This document shows positions 34,269 through 42,533 of a stretch of 64,000 nucleotides of DNA, one piece after another. The position numbers and the translations under genes were made by a program. Source of the DNA: JALOLV01 sp046295175. GTDB taxonomy: Bacteria; Bacteroidota; Bacteroidia; Cytophagales; Spirosomataceae. The stretch is from assembly GCA_046295175.1 (NCBI GenBank), contig JBKBNY010000001.1, positions 372,001-436,000 on the forward strand, written 5' to 3'. Position 1 is the stretch's first letter. Each line of letters starts with the position of its first letter. The notes under the pieces are model-generated. The model did not search any database. It was not told the DNA's origin and was given only the letters and a program-made list of their open reading frames with translations.

Positions 34269-34895
34269 TTAATTCAGCTTTTGGTTTATATGTTCAAAAT
34301 CTTCTTTTTTAGTGAAATATTCCAGTGCCAAAATCAGCATTATCATACTGATAACCGTGATTTTCTGCATGATTGGGAGACTATCAAAGTTGCCCGAGCC
34401 GTAAAGATATAAGGTGTAGTAGAAAATCAGCATACAGCCAACGCACAAAAACTTGAAGATATGAAGCCGTGATTTTAGAATAAAAACCGTTATATAAAAA
34501 ATACTCAATAGAAACATCGTACTCGCTATCGTAACCATAATATCGTGCAATGGCGTAACGATTAGAAAGGTAAAAAACATTCCGCCAGCACCCGCATATT
34601 TTATGACATTGGCGGCACTTTTTTGCGGAATCCTTTCGGAGAATCTAATAAAAAACATTGCAAAACTTACCGCAAGAAAAATCATTCCGGCATCGGCCCA
34701 GTATCTGGATGGATTATCCGCACCATTCAAGGCCTGTTCGCCAAATAGATTACTAATAAAGTTTTTTGTTAAATCAAACCCGACTGAATTTTTATCGAAC
34801 ATCGAGCCACCGGGATAAACCATCATGGCAATCGTAAGCAATAATAAAGCAGCAATTATTCCTATAAAAACCGAATGTCTTTTTAACATATTCAT
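34269..34895 (-). CDS. DUF998-like membrane protein
   Basis: The frame opens at 34997, but the first 34 residues look non-coding and contain a -7-like TATTTTTA in the DNA, so I prefer ATG 34895 (or 34889). The 208-residue protein has six membrane helices. The loop MVYPGGSMFDKNSVGFDLTK and the following NFISNLF resemble the DUF998 family. Function unknown. It is transcribed away from the alcohol-dehydrogenase-like gene at 35069. Confidence 0.65.
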   Translation of the reverse strand: MNMLKRHSVFIGIIAALLLLTIAMMVYPGGSMFDKNSVGFDLTKNFISNLFGEQALNGADNPSRYWADAGMIFLAVSFAMFFIRFSERIPQKSAANVIKYAGAGGMFFTFLIVTPLHDIMVTIASTMFLLSIFYITVFILKSRLHIFKFLCVGCMLIFYYTLYLYGSGNFDSLPIMQKITVISMIMLILALEYFTKKEDFEHINQKLN

Positions 34896-35000
34896 TGTAC
34901 CTGATTTGTTGTCTGTTTTGTAAAAATAGACAAATGCACAAATAACTTGGCACTTTTTAGGATGATTGGTAAAATTAGCCTGTTTTATGCTTTTCATTTA

Positions 35001-35045
35001 TTAACTAAAGTTAACGAGTTAAGTAGTGAGTCTGCCGTAATTTTG
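35001..35045 (+). promoter_or_regulatory. Crp/Fnr-type box plus -7 element for the 35069 gene
   Basis: TTAACTAAAGTTAA (35001-35014) has perfect half-sites around N4. A perfect -7 element TAATTTTG (35038-35045) follows after 23 bp, one more than at the other sites; ATG 35069 is 23 bp further. Confidence 0.7.
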
Positions 35046-35068
35046 TAATCAAATCAGAACACAAAATT

Positions 35069-36001
35069 ATGAATGCTCCTACAATGAAAGCCGTTATTTG
35101 TACCCAATATGGTGGTCCAGAAGTATTAAAAATCGAAGAAGTTGCCAAGCCAACACCGAGAGATAATGAGATTCTAATCAAAATCGTGGCTTCGTCTGTC
35201 AATTCGGGCGATGTCAGAGTAAGAGCCTTGGCGGTTGAGGGATTTCTCAGAATCATAATGCGTTTTGTGCTTGGTTTTAGAAAGCCTCGAAAACCGATTT
35301 TAGGGGTTGCTTTCTCAGGAATCGTCGAGCAGACTGGCAGATACACAAAAGATTTTAAGGTCGGTGATGAAGTTTATGGCATTACGGGCTTCCAGTTCGG
35401 AACGTATGCCGAGTACATTGCGGTTTCGGAGAAAAGCGTTATTTATAAAAAGCCCATCAATGCCACATTTGAAGAAGCAGCAGCTCTTCCGTTTGGGGGG
35501 CAAACCGCCATTTATTTTTTAGAAAAAGCCCAAATTATCCAAAGAAAAAATCCTAAAGTCTTGATTTATGGAGCAACGGGAGCCGTTGGGTCTTCGGCTA
35601 TCCAGTTATCAAAATATCACAACGCCGAAGTAACAGCCGTTTGTAGCGAAGGAGGGAAAAGTCTGGCACTTGAGTTGGGTGCCGACGAGGTTGTTTTTTA
35701 TACTCAAGAAGATTTTACCCAAACAAACGAAAAATTTGACATTATCTTCGATGCAGTTGGTAAAATTACCAAAAAGCAATGCAGACATTTACTTAACGAA
35801 AACGGAAGTTTCGTAACAGTTGGAGGACTTGAGTTTGCACCAGACCGAGTCGAACAACTACAATTTTTGCGAGAATTATTTGAAAAAGGCAATTACAAAG
35901 CCGCTATCGACAGGGTTTATCCCATGGAGGAAATCGTAGAGGCACATCGGTACGTTGAATCTGGGCGAAAAAAAGGAAATGTGGTTTTGCGAATTGCCTA
36001 A
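35069..36001 (+). CDS. Zinc-type alcohol dehydrogenase/quinone reductase-like (MDR)
   Basis: The 310-residue protein is a medium-chain reductase: KAVICTQYGGPEVLKIEEV at the start, a GroES-like domain, and the NADP-binding loop YGATGAVGSSAIQL (about 170). It has no structural- or catalytic-zinc cysteines, so it fits the quinone/enone reductase branch. Such enzymes reduce alpha,beta-unsaturated carbonyls with NADPH. Its promoter carries a Crp/Fnr-type box. Confidence 0.9.
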   Translation: MNAPTMKAVICTQYGGPEVLKIEEVAKPTPRDNEILIKIVASSVNSGDVRVRALAVEGFLRIIMRFVLGFRKPRKPILGVAFSGIVEQTGRYTKDFKVGDEVYGITGFQFGTYAEYIAVSEKSVIYKKPINATFEEAAALPFGGQTAIYFLEKAQIIQRKNPKVLIYGATGAVGSSAIQLSKYHNAEVTAVCSEGGKSLALELGADEVVFYTQEDFTQTNEKFDIIFDAVGKITKKQCRHLLNENGSFVTVGGLEFAPDRVEQLQFLRELFEKGNYKAAIDRVYPMEEIVEAHRYVESGRKKGNVVLRIA

Positions 36002-36184
36002 TCGTTTATTGATAAAAGAAATCTCGTTTGATTCAACTATGCACTTCTCCTAAAACCCAATTATTTCGCCATCTTTAAAATTCTTGAGAGAAAATCGATA
36101 TTATTGTGCATTGAAAAGGCTAAACCGAACAAAAATCGAATCGTGTGGTTAATTAAAAAGACTTAATTACCTCCGATATTTACA

Positions 36185-36763
36185 ATGCAAGAATTCCGTC
36201 AATTTATCAATTCTCTGTACCCAATTTCAAATGATTCGTGGGAGCAATTCAGCGGTCTTTTTAAAATCAAGTATCTAAAAAAAGGCGAAATATTCATCAA
36301 TCAGGGTGAATTTGCTAAGGAAATTGGTTTTTTGAGAAGTGGCGTTATGAGAGGTTTTTTTAGAGACGACAACGGAAACGAGTACAACAAACACATATTT
36401 GTAACGCCTTGCTTTATTGGTGGGTATGCTTCGCTAATTACCAAACGCCCCAACTTAATCATTCAAGAAGCCCTCACCGATTGTGAAGTTTTTGTTGCCA
36501 ACTTCAACGACTACGAAACTTTATTTGACACCTACCCCGAAATCGAAAGGGTTGCCCGCCGATTGGCCGAGATATTCTTCGTGGTAAAAGAGCAAAAAGA
36601 AATCGAAATCGTGCTGCTCGATGCCGAAAAACGCTACGAGATTTTCAAAAAACAGTATCCACAAATCGAGCAGTTGATTCCTCAGTACCAAATTGCCTCC
36701 TACTTGGGCATCACGCCAATCCAGCTGAGCCGCATCCGTCGTAAGTCTGCCAAAAGCAGTTGA
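36185..36763 (+). CDS. Crp/Fnr family transcriptional regulator
   Basis: The 192-residue protein has the sensor domain (KKGEIFINQGEFAKEIGFLR) and the HTH DAEKRYEIFKKQYPQIEQLI, then PQYQIASYLGITPIQLSRIR. The recognition helix is IQLSRIR. A TTAAC-N4-GTTAA palindrome starts three bases after its stop and is placed to activate the following POTRA/Omp85-like gene, making another regulator-target pair. No ligand-binding motif of cAMP type is visible. Confidence 0.92.
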   Translation: MQEFRQFINSLYPISNDSWEQFSGLFKIKYLKKGEIFINQGEFAKEIGFLRSGVMRGFFRDDNGNEYNKHIFVTPCFIGGYASLITKRPNLIIQEALTDCEVFVANFNDYETLFDTYPEIERVARRLAEIFFVVKEQKEIEIVLLDAEKRYEIFKKQYPQIEQLIPQYQIASYLGITPIQLSRIRRKSAKSS

Positions 36764-36765
36764 TA

Positions 36766-36809
36766 TTAACATATGTTAATGCTTACAGTATTTTTCTAAA
36801 TGAGATTTG
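36766..36809 (+). promoter_or_regulatory. Crp/Fnr-type box plus -7 element for the 36835 gene
   Basis: TTAACATATGTTAA (36766-36779) is a perfect 14-bp palindrome (16 bp with flanking A/T). GAGATTTG (36802-36809), a one-mismatch -7 element, follows after 22 bp; ATG 36835 is 25 bp further. Confidence 0.7.
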
Positions 36810-36834
36810 CATCCGAAATCAACCAAGATTTACG

Positions 36835-38253
36835 ATGCAATCATACAGTAAATTATTCTTCTTGACTCTAAGTTTCTTAATCGCCTCTAATGCTATCGCA
36901 AGAGGGCATTCGAGCGATAACCCGCTCATTATCAACACGATAACAATCGAAGGAAATAAAAAAACAAAAGATTTTATAATTGTCCGAGAGATTGATTTTG
37001 TAATTGGCGATACCATTGATACCTCTACTTTAGACGAAAGAATAAAACTCAACCAACGGCGGATTTTCAACACCACTCTTTTTAGCAAAGTGGATGTTTT
37101 GGCATCAGTTCAAGCCGAGGGATTGGTTGATATAAAAATCATTGTCAACGAAAACTGGTACATTTGGGCGGCACCTTATTTTAGGCTCAATGACCGAAAT
37201 TTTAATGAATGGATAGATAGAGGAAGTGATTTTGGGAGGCTGAATTACGGATTATTTGCCGATAATGAAAACTTTTTGGGTAGAGGACAAAAACTCGAAT
37301 TTGTCTTTGAAACCGGATTTACAAACCGCTACACGCTACGGTATAATATCCCTTACATCGACAAAAAACGCAACACAGGTCTAATCTCCGAATTCAGGTT
37401 TCAGACCTTCTCAAATCTTGCCTACACAACTTCAAACGACCAACTCGATTTTCTGTATCGCGACGAAGTTCTGAAAACCCAATTTGAAAGCAAAATCAAA
37501 CTCCGACTTCGGCAAGGTTTTTACATTTTTCATTTTTTAGAATTGGGCTATAACCAAACCAATATTAGCCAATCGCTCATCGAACAAAACCCATTTTATC
37601 TACATCAAAACTCTGATAAACAGCAGTTTAGCACAATTGCCTATACTTTCAGATTTGACAGACGAGACAATGTAAATTTCCCGCTCAAAGGCAGAGTTTT
37701 TATTGCTGATATTAGACGATACGGGCTACTACCCACCGATAATTTCAACTCGTGGCAGTTTAGGCTCGCATTAGGCGATTATTACCCTTTGGGCAAAAAA
37801 TGGTTTACCAATTATATCCTGAAAGCAAAGGCGTTTACAAATGCCGACGTACCTTACAATATTCTGAGAGGAATCGGCTACGAAGAAGATATTTTGAGAG
37901 GCTACGACCTCTACGTAGTCAATGGCTCGGCCTATGGTTCGGGCAGAGTAAACCTCAAAAGAGAGGTATTTAACCGAACTTTTCAATTGAAATTTATCAA
38001 ATGGAGGCAGTTCAATACATTACCGATTCAGCTTTTCATCAATGCCTTCAACGACTGGGGCTATGTTTATAATCGCTATCCCGAACGCATCAATAATCCA
38101 CTCGCCAACAGTGTATTGCGTAGTTACGGATTAGGTCTCGAAATCAACACTTTTTACAATACCGTCATCAGGTTCAATGCCAGCCGGAACCATCGAAACG
38201 AAACTAATTTTTTCATCAATTTTCAAAAAGATATATGGACAAAATGGAATTAA
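36835..38253 (+). CDS. POTRA-domain Omp85/BamA-like outer-membrane protein
   Basis: The start is ATG 36835; the frame also extends upstream to TTG 36760, but that part covers the promoter and the operator. The 472-residue protein has a signal peptide (cleavage near IARG), one POTRA-like domain (about 30-110, IINTITIEGNKKTKDFIIVR and RRIFNTTLFSKVDV) and a C-terminal barrel. The single POTRA distinguishes it from BamA, so it may be a secretion or assembly accessory. It overlaps the next gene by 19 bases. Confidence 0.82.
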   Translation: MQSYSKLFFLTLSFLIASNAIARGHSSDNPLIINTITIEGNKKTKDFIIVREIDFVIGDTIDTSTLDERIKLNQRRIFNTTLFSKVDVLASVQAEGLVDIKIIVNENWYIWAAPYFRLNDRNFNEWIDRGSDFGRLNYGLFADNENFLGRGQKLEFVFETGFTNRYTLRYNIPYIDKKRNTGLISEFRFQTFSNLAYTTSNDQLDFLYRDEVLKTQFESKIKLRLRQGFYIFHFLELGYNQTNISQSLIEQNPFYLHQNSDKQQFSTIAYTFRFDRRDNVNFPLKGRVFIADIRRYGLLPTDNFNSWQFRLALGDYYPLGKKWFTNYILKAKAFTNADVPYNILRGIGYEEDILRGYDLYVVNGSAYGSGRVNLKREVFNRTFQLKFIKWRQFNTLPIQLFINAFNDWGYVYNRYPERINNPLANSVLRSYGLGLEINTFYNTVIRFNASRNHRNETNFFINFQKDIWTKWN

Positions 38254-38741
38254 TAAAACGGAATCTCGTTGCGGCGTTCATCATCTTACTCCCCAGTATG
38301 ATAAAAGCCCAAATTAACTTAAAAGCTCCAGTAAAAACGGCAGATTCGGTAGTTATAAATGCTCCAATCGAGCGAGTTTGGGATGCTTTGACACAGATAA
38401 ACCAATGGAATCGGCGTTACGATTTCATTATTAATGCTGAGGTACAAGAGCCGCTAAAAGCAGGAGACACTTTTAAATGGCAAACCACCAAACTAAAAAT
38501 AAAATCGAAACTTACTGTGGTAAATACCCAAAAACAACTGTGTTGGAAAGGCGGTAAATATGGGGTTCTGGTATATCATAACTGGGCCTTCCGGGTTATC
38601 GAACCCAATAAAACTTTGTTGGTATCAGAAGAAAGTCAGCAGGGTTTACCCGTACGATTATTTCAGAAAAGTTTTAGTAAATCATTAAAAGAAGGTTCGG
38701 TTAAGTGGTTGAATCAGATAAAAAATTACTGCGAAAAATGA
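38235..38741 (+). CDS. SRPBCC (START-like) family exported protein
   Basis: The 168-residue protein has a short signal-like N terminus (NLVAAFIILLPSMIKAQ) and an SRPBCC domain: VVINAPIERVWDALTQINQW near residue 40 and a final long helix (QKSFSKSLKEGSVKWLNQIK). The fold binds lipids or hydrophobic ligands. Its ATG lies inside the end of the Omp85-like gene (or use ATG 38244), and its stop overlaps the SDR gene by four bases, so the three are coupled. Confidence 0.78.
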   Translation: MDKMELIKRNLVAAFIILLPSMIKAQINLKAPVKTADSVVINAPIERVWDALTQINQWNRRYDFIINAEVQEPLKAGDTFKWQTTKLKIKSKLTVVNTQKQLCWKGGKYGVLVYHNWAFRVIEPNKTLLVSEESQQGLPVRLFQKSFSKSLKEGSVKWLNQIKNYCEK

Positions 38742-39469
38742 AAATATCACAAAACAAAATCATCATCACTGGGGCCAGCGACGGAATCGGTAAAGCCCTG
38801 ACATTGAAGCTGTTATCACTTGATAATGAGATAATTGCCGTAGGTCGTAGTCAAGAAAAATTAAATCATCTTGCTCAATTTGATAGTCGGATTATCCCGT
38901 TTGTATGTGATATTTCGCAAGATGAAGAATTAAACAAATTAGTGAATTTTATAGAACAAAATCACCGAGATGCCAATATCTTAATCAATAACGCTGGCAT
39001 ACAGTATAATTACGATTTCAGTACCGAAACCGATATTATTTCTAAAATAGAACACGAAATCGCTACGAATCTGACAGCTCCTATCAAATTATTGGCTCGA
39101 CTTAAACCAACCCTTGAGGCAAATCCAAACGCAGCGGTTGTCAATGTGTCATCGGGTTTGGGGATTGTACCCAAAAAACAAGCACCCATCTATTGTGGTA
39201 CTAAGGCTGGTTTGCACATTTTTACAAAGGCGTTTCGCTATCAATCCGACAGATTAAAAGTATTTGAAATCATCCCTCCATTGGTCGATACCGCCATGAC
39301 ACACGGTAGAGGAAGTGGTAAAATATCGCCCGAAGCCCTTGCCGATGAATTCATTGAAGCCTTCAAAAAAGATAAATACGAAATCAACATCGGTAAAGTA
39401 AAACTACTACGGATTATCAACCGAATTGCCCCAAAAATTGCCGATTTAATTATGAAAAATGGACTTTAA
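38738..39469 (+). CDS. Short-chain dehydrogenase/reductase, DltE-like
   Basis: ATG 38738 overlaps the preceding stop codon by four bases. The 243-residue SDR has the cofactor motif TGASDGIGKAL (TGxxxGxG), NNAG in ILINNAGIQY, the catalytic serine in VVNVSSGLG and the YCGTKAG active site (YxxxK). It uses NAD(P)H to reduce or oxidise an unknown carbonyl or alcohol. The position suggests a lipid-related pathway with the SRPBCC protein. Confidence 0.9.
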   Translation: MKISQNKIIITGASDGIGKALTLKLLSLDNEIIAVGRSQEKLNHLAQFDSRIIPFVCDISQDEELNKLVNFIEQNHRDANILINNAGIQYNYDFSTETDIISKIEHEIATNLTAPIKLLARLKPTLEANPNAAVVNVSSGLGIVPKKQAPIYCGTKAGLHIFTKAFRYQSDRLKVFEIIPPLVDTAMTHGRGSGKISPEALADEFIEAFKKDKYEINIGKVKLLRIINRIAPKIADLIMKNGL

Positions 39470-39547
39470 AATCAAATAATAATAGAAATACAATTTAGAG
39501 TTTCTAACTAAGCAAAAGTAGTTTGCCGTTTGTGTAGATAAACTTTC

Positions 39548-40249
39548 ATGAAGACTGCCCAATCTATTAGATTTGCGGCTCAATCACAACCATTTATGGA
39601 AAAGCTAATTACAACATTTAAGCAAAAACGGCTATTTCAAGTATTAACCATCGGGCTGCGTTACCTCATTGGGTCGGCGTTTGTATTTGCCAGTATCGTC
39701 AAAATCGAAAGTCAGCGATTCACAAGTATATCGGGCGAATCCTCCCCTATCGACAGTTCTTGGCACTATTTTGAGACCATGTATCGCTCCGGACTTTACT
39801 GGAACTTCATCGGTTGGGGGCAGCTCATTGCGGGTTTTCTACTGATGTCGCAACGATTCAGCACACTTGGTGCTGTTGCGTTTTTGCCAATCATCACCAA
39901 TGTCTTCTTCGTTACGATTTCTTATTATTTTGCAGGCACGCCAGTCATTACATTTTTGATGCTAATTGGCAATATTTACCTACTCTTGTGGGATTGGAAC
40001 AAACTCAAATTTATCGTTTTACCCAATCCAACTTCTTACCAAGACAATGACCCTGCCTTTATGAAGCATAACGCATGGTTTTATCTCGGAATCTTCTACT
40101 TTATCACTACCATTTTGATGCAAAAAGGAAGTCAATTCTTTGCAAAAAATACAGATTTAGGCATCAATCCTTTCTTTTTTATGTTAGGATGTTTAGTGGC
40201 CATTTTGATTTCGGGTGTAGCTACCTTGACAATTCAAATTAGAAAATGA
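39548..40249 (+). CDS. DoxX/DoxD-like membrane protein
   Basis: The 233-residue protein has about six membrane helices; FQVLTIGLRYLIGSAFVFAS and YWNFIGWGQLIAGFLLMSQR match the DoxX/DoxD-like outline. The first 16 residues may be spare, since a second ATG at 39596 begins just before MEKLITTFKQ. Its stop overlaps the VOC-family gene by four bases. Family members act near respiratory or thiol redox systems; the role here is not defined. Confidence 0.7.
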   Translation: MKTAQSIRFAAQSQPFMEKLITTFKQKRLFQVLTIGLRYLIGSAFVFASIVKIESQRFTSISGESSPIDSSWHYFETMYRSGLYWNFIGWGQLIAGFLLMSQRFSTLGAVAFLPIITNVFFVTISYYFAGTPVITFLMLIGNIYLLLWDWNKLKFIVLPNPTSYQDNDPAFMKHNAWFYLGIFYFITTILMQKGSQFFAKNTDLGINPFFFMLGCLVAILISGVATLTIQIRK

Positions 40250-40638
40250 ACCAAAAATTAGTACACATCGCCCTCGTTGTAGCCGACTACGACGAAGCCA
40301 TCCAATTTTACACCCAAAAATTAGGTTTTGAATTAATCGAAGATACATCCCTAAGCGAAACCAAACGCTGGGTTTTGGTATCGCCCAAAGGTGGCGAAAG
40401 TTGCCATATTTTGCTCGCCAAAGCAGCCAATGACGAACAAAGTAGCCGAATCGGCAATCAAACAGGCGGAAGAGTCTTTTTATTTTTGAGTACCGATGAT
40501 TTTTGGCGAGATTTCGAGAATCTCAAACAAAATGGAGTAAAAATCATTCGAGAACCATCCGAAGAAATCTACGGAACAGTCGCAGTCTTCGCCGATTTAT
40601 ACGGCAACTTATGGGATTTGATTGAGTACAAAAAATAA
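40246..40638 (+). CDS. VOC family (glyoxalase/bleomycin-resistance) protein
   Basis: The 130-residue protein shows the vicinal-oxygen-chelate fold: KLVHIALVVADYDEAIQFYT with KLGFELIEDT at the start and FADLYGNLWDLIEY at the end. Metal-ligand candidates are His7, and the acidic residues in the last strand. Function could be glyoxalase, dioxygenase or resistance protein. It overlaps the previous gene by four bases and is followed by a hairpin shared with the convergent ald gene. Confidence 0.88.
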   Translation: MNQKLVHIALVVADYDEAIQFYTQKLGFELIEDTSLSETKRWVLVSPKGGESCHILLAKAANDEQSSRIGNQTGGRVFLFLSTDDFWRDFENLKQNGVKIIREPSEEIYGTVAVFADLYGNLWDLIEYKK

Positions 40639-40639
40639 T

Positions 40640-40663
40640 GCCCATCCGATTGCTCAGATGGGC
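40640..40663 (-). terminator. Intrinsic terminator of ald
   Basis: GCCCATC (40640-40646) pairs with GATGGGC (40657-40663) across a ten-base loop. Read on the minus strand it is followed by ATTATTTTTT, so it mainly ends ald transcripts. Confidence 0.75.
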
Positions 40664-40692
40664 TTAGTGGTTAGCTTGATGATAGTCGGTAA

Positions 40693-41805
40693 TTACAACA
40701 CTTCTGAAATATCGGCCAATGGGAGATTAAACGCATCGGCTACTCCTTGATATACAACTTTTCCTTGTACAACATTCAATCCTTTTTTCAACTCCACGTT
40801 GTCGGTACAAGCTTTTTTCCATCCTTTATTTGCCAACTGAATAGCATAAGGAAGGGTAGCGTTTGTCAGAGCCAGTGTCGAAGTATATGGCACTGCACCC
40901 GGCATATTGGCTACACAATAATGCACTACTTCGTCGATGATAAATGTTGGGTTTTCGTGAGTTGTTGGTGTACATGTTTCGATACAACCACCTTGGTCAA
41001 CCGCCACATCGACAACCACCGTACCCGGACGCATCAATTTCAACATATCGCGAGTAATCAAATGTGGAGCTTTTGCTCCCGGAATCAACACTGCTCCTAC
41101 AATTAAATCGGCCGATTTGATAGCCTCACGGATATTGTAATCGTTCGACATAATAGTTGTAACGTTCTGCGGCATAATATCCGACAAATAACGTAAGCGT
41201 GGTAAGCTGACATCCATTATCACGACTCTTGCACCCAAACCAGCCGCCATTTTGGCCGCTTGAGTACCCACGATACCACCACCAAGAACCAATACATTGG
41301 CAGGACGAACACCCGGAACACCTCCGAGTAAGATTCCACGACCTTTGAGTGGTTTTTCGAGGTATTTGGCTCCTTCTTGGATGGCCATTCTACCCGCAAC
41401 CTCCGACATCGGTACCAAAAGTGGCAACGAACGGTCGGCTTTTTCTACTGTTTCGTAAGCCAAACAAACTGCTCCACGCTCAATCATGGCGTGAGTCAAT
41501 GGCTCCGACGAAGCAAAGTGAAAATATGTAAATAATAATTGGTCTTTTTTAATCAGATTATACTCAGACTCAATCGGTTCTTTTACTTTTACAATCATCT
41601 CGGCGATTTCATAAATTGCCTCGATGCTTGGCAACATCTCTGCACCTGCTTCTACGTATTCGGCATCCGAAAAACCACTGCCCTCGCCTGCCGTTGCCTG
41701 AATATACACTTTGTGCCCGTTTTTCTTGAATTCAGCCACACCCGCTGGCGTAAGTGCCACACGGTTTTCGTTGTTTTTAATCTCTTTTGGTACTCCGATT
41801 ATCAT
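40693..41805 (-). CDS. ald: Alanine dehydrogenase
   Basis: From ATG 41805 the protein has 370 residues, the usual length, starting MIIGVPKEIKNNENRVALTP; eight extra upstream residues are unlikely. It contains KVKEP (lysine of the substrate site), FHFASSEP (catalytic histidine), the Rossmann motif VLVLGGGIVGTQAAKMA and AVDQGGCIETCTPTTHENPT. The enzyme converts L-alanine to pyruvate and ammonia with NAD in the cytoplasm. A divergent Lrp gene at 42072 is the probable regulator, as is common for ald. Confidence 0.96.
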   Translation of the reverse strand: MIIGVPKEIKNNENRVALTPAGVAEFKKNGHKVYIQATAGEGSGFSDAEYVEAGAEMLPSIEAIYEIAEMIVKVKEPIESEYNLIKKDQLLFTYFHFASSEPLTHAMIERGAVCLAYETVEKADRSLPLLVPMSEVAGRMAIQEGAKYLEKPLKGRGILLGGVPGVRPANVLVLGGGIVGTQAAKMAAGLGARVVIMDVSLPRLRYLSDIMPQNVTTIMSNDYNIREAIKSADLIVGAVLIPGAKAPHLITRDMLKLMRPGTVVVDVAVDQGGCIETCTPTTHENPTFIIDEVVHYCVANMPGAVPYTSTLALTNATLPYAIQLANKGWKKACTDNVELKKGLNVVQGKVVYQGVADAFNLPLADISEVL

Positions 41806-41835
41806 AGCCGATAGAATTATTATTAACAAAACTTA

Positions 41836-41864
41836 AATGGGTAATTAGAGCCTAACTACCCATT
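41836..41864. promoter_or_regulatory. Dyad between ald and lrp
   Basis: AATGGGTA-A-TTAG (41836-41848) pairs with CTAA-C-TACCCATT (41852-41864), a 12-bp stem with one mismatch and a three-base centre. It lies directly upstream of TAAGTTTTG (complement of 41827-41835), a -7-like element for ald, so it is a candidate operator for the divergent Lrp. Confidence 0.5.
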
Positions 41865-42071
41865 CAAAACCAAAGATTTGTTAATTGATTATGTTTGTTG
41901 ATGAAGAATAAGTGCTGCAAAGTTATGGATTAAGAAAATATTTTTGAATATTTGAATAAAATAAGAAAATTATACATTAATTCATCTTAATTGAAGAATT
42001 TATTTCTGAAAAAGTACTCAATTTTTAGGAAAATCCGAAAAAATTACGCTTTGTAAAAACGGCTATACGAA

Positions 42072-42533
42072 ATGTACCAAATTGATGAAACCGACCGAAA
42101 GATTTTAAGGCTGATTCAGGAGAATTCGCAGATGACAATCAAGGAGATTTCGAATGCGATAAATCTCTCGATGACACCCGTCCATGACCGTATCAAAAAG
42201 CTCGAAAACGAGGGGATTATTGAGAAATATGTAACGATTTTGAATAAAAAAAGGATTGGAAAATCGCTGACGGTTTTTTGTCAGGTTACGCTTATCAAAC
42301 AGACAAACGATACCTCCGAAGAATTCAACGAGGTGATTCGGCAACTACCCGAGGTATTGGAATGTAATTTCGTTTCGGGGAGTTTCGATTATCTATTGAA
42401 GATTGTTGTTCCAGATATGGAAAGTTACCACGAATTTCACCAAAAAAAACTATCAATCATCCCATCGGTTTCGTTGATTCACAGCTTTTTTGTGATGTCG
42501 GAGGTCAAAAGCACTACGGTTTTGAATCTCTGA
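42072..42533 (+). CDS. Lrp/AsnC family transcriptional regulator
   Basis: The 153-residue protein begins MYQIDETDRKILRLIQENSQ, the standard Lrp start, with HTH SNAINLSMTPVHDRIKKLENEGII and a RAM domain containing FVSGSFDYLLKIV. It is transcribed away from alanine dehydrogenase, an arrangement seen in many bacteria where Lrp activates ald in response to alanine. It differs clearly from the other Lrp at 3181. A 29-bp dyad lies in the shared spacer. Confidence 0.93.
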   Translation: MYQIDETDRKILRLIQENSQMTIKEISNAINLSMTPVHDRIKKLENEGIIEKYVTILNKKRIGKSLTVFCQVTLIKQTNDTSEEFNEVIRQLPEVLECNFVSGSFDYLLKIVVPDMESYHEFHQKKLSIIPSVSLIHSFFVMSEVKSTTVLNL

